A DNA stretch of 64,000 nucleotides from Azorinus chamasolen. Taxonomy: Eukaryota > Mollusca > Bivalvia > Cardiida > Solecurtidae. A model generated the notes under the pieces. The model saw only the letters and a list, made by a program, of their open reading frames with translations. It did not search any database and had not been told where the DNA came from. Positions 13,201-25,200 of the stretch are shown here, one piece after another (position 1 is the stretch's first letter; the number at the start of each line of letters is the position of its first letter). The stretch covers positions 71,456,379 to 71,520,378 of the forward strand of contig OY755236.1 in the NCBI GenBank assembly GCA_963576725.1, in the 5' to 3' direction. The position numbers and the translations under genes are program-made.

Positions 13201-16200
13201 TATTTAACTTTGATAGTGGACCATTTAAGGATCATTCCTATGGAATTTGATAACATTTGGTTGTGCAGTTTAACAGCTTTTCCTCATACAAACAATTGTT
13301 CATACCTTTGCAAACAGTGTAGACACAGATCAGGCGGCTCCTATTAGAGCTCAAACAGCATAGACACAGATCAGGCGGCTCCTATTAGAGCTCAAACAGC
13401 ATAGACACAGATCAGGCAGCTCCTATTAGAGCTCAAACAGCATAGACACAGATCAGGCAGCTCCTATTAGAGCTATCTGATCAGGGTCTGCTGTTTGCCT
13501 ATGACATGATACAGACTTGAATCCTCAGTTTATGTCAAGGCAAAATATTTCCTTGAAATTTTTACATTATAAAATTCAGCTAATACAACTCATGATGTCA
13601 TAATTTCTTACATGAATATTGAATAGTACATATTAGCAAATATTCATGGTGTCATTATTTCTAATCAGTATTCATAAAATAACCCTTTGCCTCAAATAAA
13701 TGCATTTTAAACAGGGTCTGCTCTGTTTGCTAATGGAAATATCTGTTTCTATACTTTCTAAAATGGTTACAATGTTTCACCTTCCATATTTCGTTGTAAC
13801 TATTTTTACCAATAACATTCGTAGGCACTGAAGTTTGGAATCAACATAGAACAGGGAAAGGAATAAAGAGAACTGACACACACAAAAGAATGCAGTTCTT
13901 ACTTGTTCTGGGTTGATCATGGCAGTCATCATAGATGCAATATTCTCTTCACTGAGGCTATTTTGTAACATTTCCTTGACTTTCTCAGCATCAGGCAAGA
14001 ACTGGGTCAGTGACAGCCTTCCAACATCTGTAGCAAAGAAAATATGAAACAGACAAATATGTTAAGTACAATAGAACCTGTTCAAAGGGGACATCAAAAA
14101 GAGGTCTAATAATGGGTTTGTAAGGCAAGGGGAAGCTTAATGGAGTTTAAAAGTAATGCAGAAAGCTCCTATAGGACCTCCATTAACCCATTCCCCCATG
14201 TTGACGACTTTGTAAAAGTCACTTTGTGAAACCATTGTGATAAATAGAGCATTTGCTCCTATAGGAGCAAATGCTCTATTTATCACAATGGTTTAAAACT
14301 ACAAAAGTCTAAAATTTTCCATTTCTCTAGTTAATGCTCCTTTTCGGTAGATTTATTCAACGAGGTTGAATCTAAAAATAGCCTATGGAGGAACGCTACA
14401 TTGTATTACTGACATGTAGTCAGGGGCCCATTTAACTAAAACTGGAACAACTGAAATTACCCAACATATCCTAACATATGTTGATCAGAGCTGGAAGTAG
14501 CAATCGCCATGTGTTAGAACTTACAATAATGTCTGTCATACAGAGTGAGACTTGATTGCTGCACTCTAGAATGTGCAATAATTTCCGCTTTCAGTTTTGT
14601 AGTGATTTGTCGTAAATTAGAACTTACGCTGATTTCGTCATACGATCTTTAGTAAACTGATCCCAGATACTGGTACTTTATAAACAAGTCATTTACCTGT
14701 GAGCTGTTTATCCAGTATGTCCAAAAATGCAGCTACAGTCTCCAGTAAACTGTTGAATTCTGGAATACTTTCACCGATGACTAGCTGAAACAGCATCGCC
14801 ATACTGGAAATAATAGATACATGTCAAAGTCTAATACAACAAATTGATAACACAAAGATATGCAACAAACTCAGAATGCTGCAAAATGGCCTTTGCATTG
14901 GAGCTTGAATTTATTCAGCACATTCTTAAGTTAAAGCCTACCGACTGGTTGAGTGTGTGGTTCCCCATTTATACCATTCTGGCACCCCATTTATACCATT
15001 CTGGTACCCCATTTATACCATTCTGGTACCCCATTTATACCATTCTGGTACAAGCTGAGAACCAAACATGTATGAGCACTTTTTTGAATATTGAGCTTGA
15101 GAAATACTGGTGATTCAAATTCTGAATGTAATATTTTCAAGGGATTTCTTTGCAAAGACAAACACTGTAGAATCAGATCTTTATCATGTCATAAGCAAAT
15201 AAAGCAGACCCTGATCTGGGTCACTCTGCTTGCAAAGTTTCTTAGCCCTTTACTTGATGAATATTGATGCGAGACTCAGGAGCAAATACTCCGTTTATCA
15301 CAATGGTTTCAATACTACACAATTCTAACATTTTCTCTAGTGAATACTACTTTCTGTAGATTTATTCAAAGAGGTCAAGCCTAAAATGGCCTATGAGGGA
15401 AAGGGTTAATAGAGGAAATTTGGAAATTTATTGCCATGGTAAACAGTAAAGCATCAGATCTGTAAGATGTAAGTAAACAGAGAAGACCTGGGTCAGACAG
15501 TTCCTACAAGGGCTGTCTGATCTAGGTCCACTCTGTTTGCAAAGCTGTCAACTGGCAAAGTAAAGTGTTTATTCCAAGTGCAAGGTGCATTGAACAATAT
15601 ATAAAACATACAGAAAGACATAAAAATCCAAATGTGACCATACAAATTCAGTTGACTGTGCATTTCTGCAAATTAAGATTTTCTACGATGAATGAAAATG
15701 AATATGCACATCAATATAGACAAGCGTATTTGAAGGAACACATGTGTCACCTGCTAGTGTGAGATGGAAAATGCACGATAGGCAGACAGTCAGATGGACA
15801 GAAAACACAGAACGGATCTGTAAATGATACCCAACAAAAGGTGATTCAATTTTTTACTGTATTAATTTCTAGTGATGTAACCCTTTCCCTCATATAACCC
15901 TTTCCATCATGAATATTCATGTTACCTTTCCCTGTTCAATATTTAGTCCAAATTTCAATACTTACTGAATATTAATGGATAAAATAGTTATAGTGAAATA
16001 TGGAAGGTGGGATATTGTAGCAGATCTTTCAAATTCCATTAGCAAACAGGAGCCGTCTGATCTGGGTCTACTCTGTTTGCAAAGGCATAAAAAGTCATAT
16101 GTTTGCTGTAAAGGGTTAACCCTTTCCCTCATATAAACGTGTTTTCAAGCATCTGCAAACAGAGTAGACCCAGATCAGACGGCTCCTAGAGGAGCCGTCT

Positions 16201-19200
16201 GATCAGGGTCTGCTCTGTTTGCTAATGGAATTTGAGAGCTATGTTTCTTTACCTTCTAAAATGGCCACAATAATCCACCTTCAATATTTGATTATAATTA
16301 TTTTTCCATGAATATTCAGTAGGTATTGAATTTGGACTAAATATAGAACAGGGAAAGGGTTAAACTGTTGATATAATGGAAGACGCTAACCTTTCTCCAG
16401 TATTCTCTAGTCCAGTAGTCAGCAGATCCTCCTCTGTCAGGCTGTTGAGAAAATTCTCGAATTCTACACTGGCAACACTGTTTGAGGCTTCTGATAAGTT
16501 CTCAATAATTTCTCTCCAAGTGGGTGGCTCCATCAGCTGGACACCACTATACCTTTCAAACTGTAATATAAAATACATATCATTACTATGCTAAAACTGA
16601 ACATTGAGAGAAACACTTTTTTTATGCTTTTGCAAATAGAGTAGACCAAGACTAAATGGGATGGCTTGTCTACTGTTTGTTAACAAGGGCCTACCCTGTT
16701 TGCAAGGTCTTGAAAAAGCATTTATTAAGAATAAACAATTGATCTATATTATAACTCTTAATCTCATACCACAGTTTGAAGTGTAGCCATGTCTGAGTCG
16801 GTAAAGTTGTTTTCTGCCAGTGTCTGGTACCATAGGGAACTGTTGAGGCCACATAGTAGAGAGCCAACACGAGATATTGGCTGTGACAAGTATTTAGTGC
16901 CTATAGCCGCATATTCCAATGTCGGAACATCACACACCAAACGCTGCAGATCAGGAATTTCTCCAGCGGAGGTCATCTGAAAAGGCAGAATCAATGCATC
17001 AAGACAGCAATATAAAATTTAATGCTAGTTAATGCTGCCCTTCAAACAGCAGAGAATCAGACCAGTAATATTGTAACAAGACAACTGGTCTTGAGCCTGA
17101 GTTGAACAGGACTTGAACAGGGGGGTCTCTGGCTTACCATGTCTGCACTTAAGAAACTGAGCGACCAAGCCACACAAAACCAGGACTCACTGATTTCCCA
17201 CCAGTTATTTACCCCTGACTTAATCCTTTTCCTGTTCTATGTTAATTCTAAATTTTAAACAAGAGGGCCATGAGGCCCTGAAGCGCTCACCTGAGATAAC
17301 ACCAGGGGCAGGGCCTTTTTTGACCACAAGAAATCATGTGGACAACCTGGTAGAGAACCACAAGGCAAAGCAGTATGCCATTAATTAAAGGTCTAAGCCT
17401 TATGATTTCAGAGAAAAGTAATATTTCATATTTTTCCCATCGAAAAAACTGATAAGCCCTGAGGCAGGGCCAAGTTTCGCCCTGTGGTCAGGGTCGTAAG
17501 TTAAACATTCTTGGCAGAGGACCACAAGCCACAGCTACATATTTATAGAGGACCAGTAGATCATGTTAGTCATACCAAATATCAATGGTCTAGGCCTTAC
17601 AGTTTCAGAAGTTTTTTAAAGATTTTCCTATGAAAAACTGATAAGCCCTTGGGCGGGGCCATTTTTGGCCCGGGGGTCATAATTTGAACAATATTTGAAG
17701 AGGACCATAAGTTCATGCTACATACCAAATATCAAAGGTCTAGGCCTTACAGTTTCAGAGAAGAAGATTTTTTAAGATTTTCCTATGAAAAACTGATAAG
17801 CCCTGGGGCGGGGCCATTTTTGGCCCGGGGGTCATAATTTGAACAATATTTGTAGAGGACCATAAGATCATGCTACATATTAAATATCAAGGGTCTAGGC
17901 CTTACAGCTTCAGAGAAGAAGATTTTTAAAGATTTTTCTTTGAAAAACTGATAAGCCCTTGGGCGGGGCCATTTTTGGCCCGGGGGTCATAATTTGAACA
18001 ATATATGTAGAGGACCATAAGATCATGCTACATACCTAATATCAAAGGTTTAAGCCTTACAGTTTCAGAGAAGAAGATTTTTAAAGATTTTCCTATGAAA
18101 AACTAATAAGCCCTTGGGCGGGGCCACTTTTGGCCCAGGGGTCATAATTTGAACATTATTTGTAGAGGACCATAAGATCATGCTACATACCTAATATCAA
18201 AGGTTTAAGCCTTACAGTTTCAGAGAAGAAGATTTTTAAAGATTTTCCTATGAAAAATTGATAAGCCCTTGGGCGGGGCCATTTTTGGCCCGGGGGTCAT
18301 AATTTGAACAATATTTGTAGAGGACCATAAGATCATGCTACATACCTAATATCAAAGGTTTAAGCCTTACAGTTTCAGAGAAGAAGATTTTTAAAGATTT
18401 TCCTATGAAAAACTGATAAGCCCTTGGGCGGGGCCATATTTGGCCCAGGGGTCATAATTTGAACAATATTTGTAGAGGACCATAAGATCATGCTACATAC
18501 CTAATATCAAAGGTTTAAGCCTTACAGTTTCAGAGAAGAAGATTTTTAAAGATTTTCCTATGAAAAACTGATAAGCCCTTGGGCGGGGCCATTTTTGGCC
18601 CGGGGGTCATAATTTGAACAATATGTGTAGAGGACCATAAGATCAGGCTACATACCAAATATCAAAGGTCTAGGCTTTACAGTTTCAGAGAAGAAGATTT
18701 TTAAAGATTTTCCTATGAAAATTCCATATTACCATATATGGAAATATTGACCACGCCCTCTGGCGGCCATGTTTTTTGCCCGATCAAAATTCTTTTAACA
18801 ACTTTTAAAGTCTATCAACTGAGAAACATTTTGGTGAAAACTATATTCAAATCCAACAAGTCATTCTGGAGAAGAAGATTTTTCTAGATATTGTGTCCGG
18901 TTGCCATGGCAACAAGACCGATGGCCCCGCCCACTATCTTTTAACAACTTTTGAAGCACCCACCCACAGTATGTATCTGACCAAGTTTGGTTACAATTGG
19001 GCAGTCGGTTTCAGAGAAGAAGTCGTTTGAAATTGTTGACGGACAGACAGACGGACATACTAACAAATGGGTAGTTGTGTGACTTTTTCCTTTGATCTTT
19101 TCTTGTGTGACTAGTCCCACAAGAAAAACTATTTTTGGCTCTAACTTTGGAAAAGAATGATCTGGAAGCTAACCCTAACCCTAACCCTAACCCTATGTCC

Positions 19201-22200
19201 CACAACTGGCCAGGTTAATGTCACAAGAAATGGCCAGGTTAATGTCACAAGAGATGGCCAGGTTAATGATTTTACTTGTGGGACTAGTTAGAAAAAGTCA
19301 CACAACTACCCTTTGGTGAGTGCGGACATACGGACAGACGGACAGACAGACAGACAGACAGACGGACAGACGGACAGACGGACGCCGGACGCCGGACGCC
19401 GGACACAGGGGTATCACAAAAGCTCACCTTGAGCACTTTGTGCTCTGGTGAGCTAAAAACTGCAGGTTGAACATAGTAGCCATTCTAGAAAGTAAAGAAT
19501 CAGATCTTTTGAAATCCATTAGCAAACAGAGCAGACCCTGATCAGATGGCTCCTATAGGAGCCATCTGATCTGGGTCTACTCTGTTTGCAAATGTGTGAA
19601 TGAGCATTTGTATGAAGGAAAGGGTCAACCATATTTCGATATAAGCTTACAAATCAGACCCTTGATCTGACAGCTCCAACAGAACCTCTCCAATCTGAGT
19701 CTACACTATTTGCAAAGGGTTAAACAAAGATGGACTGTTCCACTTTGAAAATTCTGCATTCAAATAGTTAACCCTTTCCTTCTTATAAACGTTTTTTCAC
19801 CCCTTTGCAATCAGAGAAGACCCAGATCACATGGCTTCTATAGGAGCCATCTGATCATGGTCTGCTCTGTTTGCTTACAAACTTGTAATAGATTTGACTG
19901 TGCAGTTGCTATGGTCACTAAAGTATCCTGTGTACATTATGCCATTATAAAAATTCAACTAATAAATATTCATGACATCATTATCTACATGATAATTGAA
20001 CAAGGAAATGGTTAATGACAAATACTCCGGTGTTCAGTACTATGATAGATCACTAAGTGATCCCTGCAGTTGTATACTTACAACACTCCTGTATTGGGCG
20101 TCTATCAGCATAACAAGCCACTCATCTGCAGAGCTGACCATGCTTAACATCCTGGCCAGTTTGACAGGGTTAGACAGTGACTTATCGTCTGAGATTTCTG
20201 AAATTAACCCTTCATTCTATGAATATTCATGTAAAAAATAATGACATATTGAATATTAATTGGGTGAATTTTTATAATGTGGCATACAAAACCAGAAAGT
20301 TTTAGCCATGGCAGATACTGCACAATCAGATATATGCTATTCCATTTGAAAACAAAGCAGACCCTGATCAGATGGCTCCTATAGGAACCATCTGATCTGG
20401 GTGTACGCTGTTTGCAAAGGCATATGTATGAAGTACAGCCTTAACCCTTTCCCTGTTGAATATATATGTTAAGAAATAATGATAACTTGAATATGTATTA
20501 GATGAATTTTTATCATGTAAACTTTTCAAGGGTAGTTTTGGCTTTGACAAAAAACTTTAGAATCAGATCTATATCATGTCAAATGCAAACTGAGCAGACC
20601 CTGATCAGATGGCTCCCGCAGGAGCTATCTGATCAGGGTCAACTCTGTTTGCAAATGTGTGAAAAGGCGTTTATATGAGAGACAAGATTAATTTGCTGTG
20701 AATGTTGTATCTGTGATTACCTATGCACCAGTTTGGATCCAGATGAGAAGTAGAGTAACTAGGTGCCTCATCCAAATCCTAACTATGTGTTGTTACTGTG
20801 GTAATGTTTAATTAACCCATTCCCTCATAGGTTATTTTTAGATGCAACTTCTTTTAATAAATCTACCGAAAAGGAGCATTAACTAGAGAAAAGGATTTTT
20901 TTTTAGAATTTTGCAGTTTGAAACCATTGTGATAAATACAGCATTTGCTCCTATAGGAGCAAATGCTCTATTTATCACAATGGTTTTAACAGGTGATTTT
21001 TACAGAGGCGTAGAAAGGCGTTATTATGGAGGAAAGGGTTAAAGTGAATTGAAACAGTTAAATAAATACTAGTTGTAACAGATGAACATTGTTGTAAATG
21101 AGAACATTTGACAAAGAAAGAATTAAAGAAAATTAAAAACTTGCTAGGTAACCGCTTATTATAAGAATAAAATATTTTCATGTCCTACAGAGGTCCAGAT
21201 AAGATACTTAACCCTTTCTTCCATAAATACACCTGTCTATGCCTCTGTAAAAGTCTCTTTATGAAACCATTGTGATAAATAGAGCATTTGCTCCTAGAGC
21301 AAATGCTCTATTTATCAAAATGGTTTCAAATTACGAAATTCTGAACTTTTCCTTTTCTCTAGTTAATGCTCCTTTTCGATAGATTTATTCAAAGTGGTTG
21401 GATCTAAAAATAGCCTATGAAGGAATAGGTTAAATTAAACCATTTTCAAGAAATTAGTTCTGTATTTCTCCATCAAACCCTATGTTGTGACTACTCTTTA
21501 GAATCGTGTCGAAGAGACAATTCTAAAGAGTGGTCACAGCACATATAACAGGGTTTGGTGGGAGAAATGACAGTTTTAGTATTTGAGTATGCACATTTAT
21601 CTGTTGCTCTGCACCCTAGTTTTACAAACAATGGAAAAAAGTTCTATTCTTATAACTGAAGCAGATGACGATTTCTATAATGGGCAATTTCTAAATAGTT
21701 AATCAGTTTATACAGACAAGTGGACAATATAGGGTTAACTCATATTTTTCAAGCAAAAACGTCAATGTACACTTTAGTCCTTCACTTCATGATTATTCAT
21801 GTAAGAAATAATTATATCATAAATGTCAATTAACAGAATTTTAATAATGGCAATGAGAAAAGGTAAATTTCATTATCATGAATGAAACTGTAGTCAGTAT
21901 TATTTTTCCTCACAAGCAAAATTGGTAGACCCTGATCATATGGCTCTAACAGGAGACATCTCATCACAGTCTACTTTGTTGGCAAAGGTGTAGAAAGGTG
22001 TATTTATGCAGTAAAGGGTAAAATAACCAATGTGCCTTTCTGCAATGAATAGTCAAAAGTAAAAGATCAGCCAATTACTGCATGAGCATGTATATCCCCT
22101 TGTTAACCCATTCCCTCTAGGCTATTTCTAGACTCAACCTCTTTCAATAAATCTACCAAAAATGAGTATTTAATAAAAGGGAAATTTTAGAATTGTGTAG

Positions 22201-25200
22201 TTTTGAAACCATTTTGAAAAATAGAGCATTTGGTTTCAAAATATGCCTTTTACAAAGGCATCAAAAGTCGTCAATATGAGGGAATGGGTTAATACAGTAA
22301 AGCTTTTTGCATTACTTTCATCCTGCATTAAGCAACCACCTGCTTTTAAGGACATCCATGTTTATTCATACAGTGGTCAACCTAGGAGCTTTATTATATT
22401 TGTTTTACAGGAATTGAATCAGCCACATTACACAACATACCTTTCAGATTCTTTACAAGGAGGACAATAAATCTGGAAGCGATCCCCATGGCGGTATTTC
22501 CGTCATAACCAAGGTCAATGTCAAGCATTTTCAGAAAACCCAATAACCTGAAAACAAACAAAATGTCAAAACTCACAACTGAGGGATACATTCTCACTAC
22601 AGTCGATACAGAGGTCGATACTCGCAACTGAGGAATACATTCTCACAATAGTCAATAGAGGTCAATGCTCACAACTGAGGGATACATTCGCACTACAGTC
22701 GAAAGAGAGATCAATACTCACAACTGAGGGATACATTCTCATTACAGTTGAAAGAGAGATCAATACTCACAACTGAGGGATACATTCTCACAATAGTCAA
22801 TAGAGGTCAATACTCACAACTGAGGGATACATTCTCACAATAGTCAAGAGAGGTCAATACTCACAACTGAGGGATACATTCTCACTACAGTCGATAAAAA
22901 GGTCAATACTCACAACTGAGGGATACATTCTCACTACAGTCGATAAAAAGGTCAATACTCATAACTGAGGGATACATTCGCACTACAGTCGAAAGAGAGA
23001 TCAATACTCACAACTAAGGGATACATTCACACTACAGTTGATAAAAAGGTCAATACTCACAACTGAGGGATACATTCTCAATAGTCAATAGAGGTCAATG
23101 CTCACAACTGAGGGATACATTCTCACCACAGTCGATAAAGAGATCAATACTCACAACTGAGGGATACATTCTCAATAGTTAATAGAGGTCAATGCTCACA
23201 ACTGAGGGATACATTCTCACTACAGTCGATAAAAAGGTCAATACTCACAACTGAGGGATACATTCTTTCTACAGTCGATAAAAAGGTCAATACTCACAAC
23301 TGAGGGATACATTCTCAATAGTCAATAGAGGTCAATGCTCACAACAGAGGGATACATTCTCACTACAGTCGATAAAAAGGTCAATACTCACAACTGAGGG
23401 ATACATTCTCAATAGTCAATAGAGGTCAATGCTCACAACTGAGGGATACATTCTCACTACAGTCGATAAAAAGGTCAATACTCACAACTGAGGGATACAT
23501 TCTCACTACAGTCGATAAAAAGGTCAATACTCACAACTGAGGGATACATTCTCAATAGTCAATAGAGGTCAATGCTCACAACTGAGGGATACATTCTCAC
23601 CACAGTCGATAAAGAGATCAATACTCACAACTGAGGGATACATTCTCAATAGTTAATAGAGGTCAATGCTCACAACTGAGGGATACATTCTCACTACAGT
23701 CGATAAAAAGGTCAATACTCACAACTGAGGGATACATTCTTTCTACAGTCGATAAAAAGGTCAATACTCACAACTGAGGGATACATTCTCAATAGTCAAT
23801 AGAGGTCAATGCTCACAACAGAGGGATACATTCTCACTACAGTCGATAAAAAGGTCAATACTCACAACTGAGGGATACATTCTCAATAGTCAATAGAGGT
23901 CAATGCTCACAACTGAGGGATACATTCTCACTACAGTCGATAAAAAGGTCAATACTCACAACTGAGGGATACATTCTCACTACAGTCGATAAAAAGGTCA
24001 ATACTCACAACTGAGGGATACATTCTCAATAGTCAATAGAGGTCAATGCTCACAACTGAGGGATACATTCTCACTACAGTCGATAAAAAGGTCAATACTC
24101 ACAACTGAGGGATACATTCTCAATAGTCACAACTGAGGGATACATTCTCAATAGTCAATAGAGGTCAATGCTCACAACTGAGGGATACATTCTCACTACA
24201 GTCGATAAAAAGGTCAATACTCACAACTGAGGGATACATTCTCAATAGTCAATAGAGGTCAATGCTCACAACTGAGGGATACATTCTCACTACAGTCGAT
24301 GAAAAGGTCAATACCCACAACTGAGGGATACATTCTTTCTACAGTCGATAAAAAGGTCAATACTCACAACTGAGGGATACATTCTCACTACAGTCGATAA
24401 AGAGATCAATACTCACAACTGAGGGATACATTCTCACCATAGCTGATGGAGAGACCAATACTCACAACTGAGTGATACATTCACATTACTGTCGAAAGAG
24501 AGGTCAATACTCACAACTGAAGGATACATTCTCACTACAATCATTGAGTTCAATACTCACAACTGAGTGATACATTCACATTACTGTTGATAGAGAGGTC
24601 AATACTCACAACTCAAGGATACATTCTCACTACAATCATTGAGTTCAATACTCACAACTGAGTGATACATTCACATTACTGTTGATAGAGAGGTCAATAC
24701 TCACAACTCAAGGATACATTCTCACTACAATCATTGAGTTCAATACTCACAACTGAGTGATACATTCACATTACTGTTGATAGAGAGGTCAATATTCACA
24801 ACTCAAGGATACATTCTCACTACAATCATTGAGTTCAATACTCACAACTTAGGGATACATGCACAATACAGTCGATAGAGAGATCAATACTCACATCTGA
24901 GGGTTTGTGGAGGTTGAAGTTATGAAGTCCATTATTGAGTTGTCATTAAACCACTCCTCTAAGTTGATGGTCTCAGGATCTTCTGTCTCCACAAGGCTCA
25001 TCAGCAGTTCAGTGAGTTTTTCAATGTTGCTGCTCAGTGTTGACCAGTCTGGAATGACTTGATTGTTCCAGATAGCATCAATCTAAAAGTTAGAGAAATA
25101 AGTCAGTAAAAGGAACAAAGTACAGAAAAGGGCAACAGAAAAGGTTTAACGATTTTTTAAGACTTAAAGTACATGTACATCAACACATGCTTCTTTGGCT

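Larger units (their letters stand above)
14028..14696. repeat. Intron 31: C fragment cut by an A element; CAGGGGCCC element
   Basis: Family C left half 14069..14183 ends at the TTAA of family A (14183..14397, right TTAA lost). 14421..14666 begins CAGGGGCCCATTTAACTAAA and ends TTTAGTAAACTGATCCCAG, a likely separate inverted-repeat element. Confidence 0.65.
14804..16390. repeat. Intron 30: short tandem, B2/A chimera, two B elements
   Basis: A 23-base tandem at 14960..15052; B2 fragment 15160..15240; B2/A chimera 15242..15409; B2 right half 15430..15555; family B about 15930..16119; and a full B copy 16116..16363. 15560..15870 is unassigned. Confidence 0.72.
17258..19458. mobile_element. Pearl/Helitron-like element with tandem core
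   Basis: Begins AACAAGAGGGCCATGAGGCC and ends TGAGCAC...GGTGAGCTAAAA. The core (17451..18740) has eight copies of a unit with period 155 (the GATAAGCCCT marker recurs at 17640, 17795, 17950, 18105, 18260, 18415 and 18570). ACGG/ACAG microsatellites follow near 19040 and 19320..19400. This layout is what I recall for bivalve pearl elements, thought to be Helitron-related; the assignment is inference. Confidence 0.75.
16977..20081. repeat. Intron 28: B split by a pearl-like element; two more B copies
   Basis: 17220..17257 and 19459..19628 are the two halves of one family B copy split by the element at 17258..19458. B fragment 19633..19726 and full B 19768..20015 follow. 16977..17219 is unassigned. 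Confidence 0.78.
20198..22440. repeat. Intron 27: B2, B2, A, A, F, B2, A, C half
   Basis: B2 20204..20444 and a second B2-like copy 20441..20691 sharing a TTAA; G palindrome near 20735; A 20812..21042; A 21208..21433; F 21463..21575; B2 about 21776..22022; A 22103..22292; half C 22293..22385. Confidence 0.75.

Noticed and set aside
19170..19200. True telomere or chromosome end
   Set aside because: Only four hexamers, enclosed by terminal inverted repeats and present in a second copy with three; it is part of a mobile element.
22548..24894. CRISPR-like regular repeats
   Set aside because: The units are contiguous with no unique spacers, two monomer lengths and higher-order blocks, inside an intron of an animal gene; this is a minisatellite.
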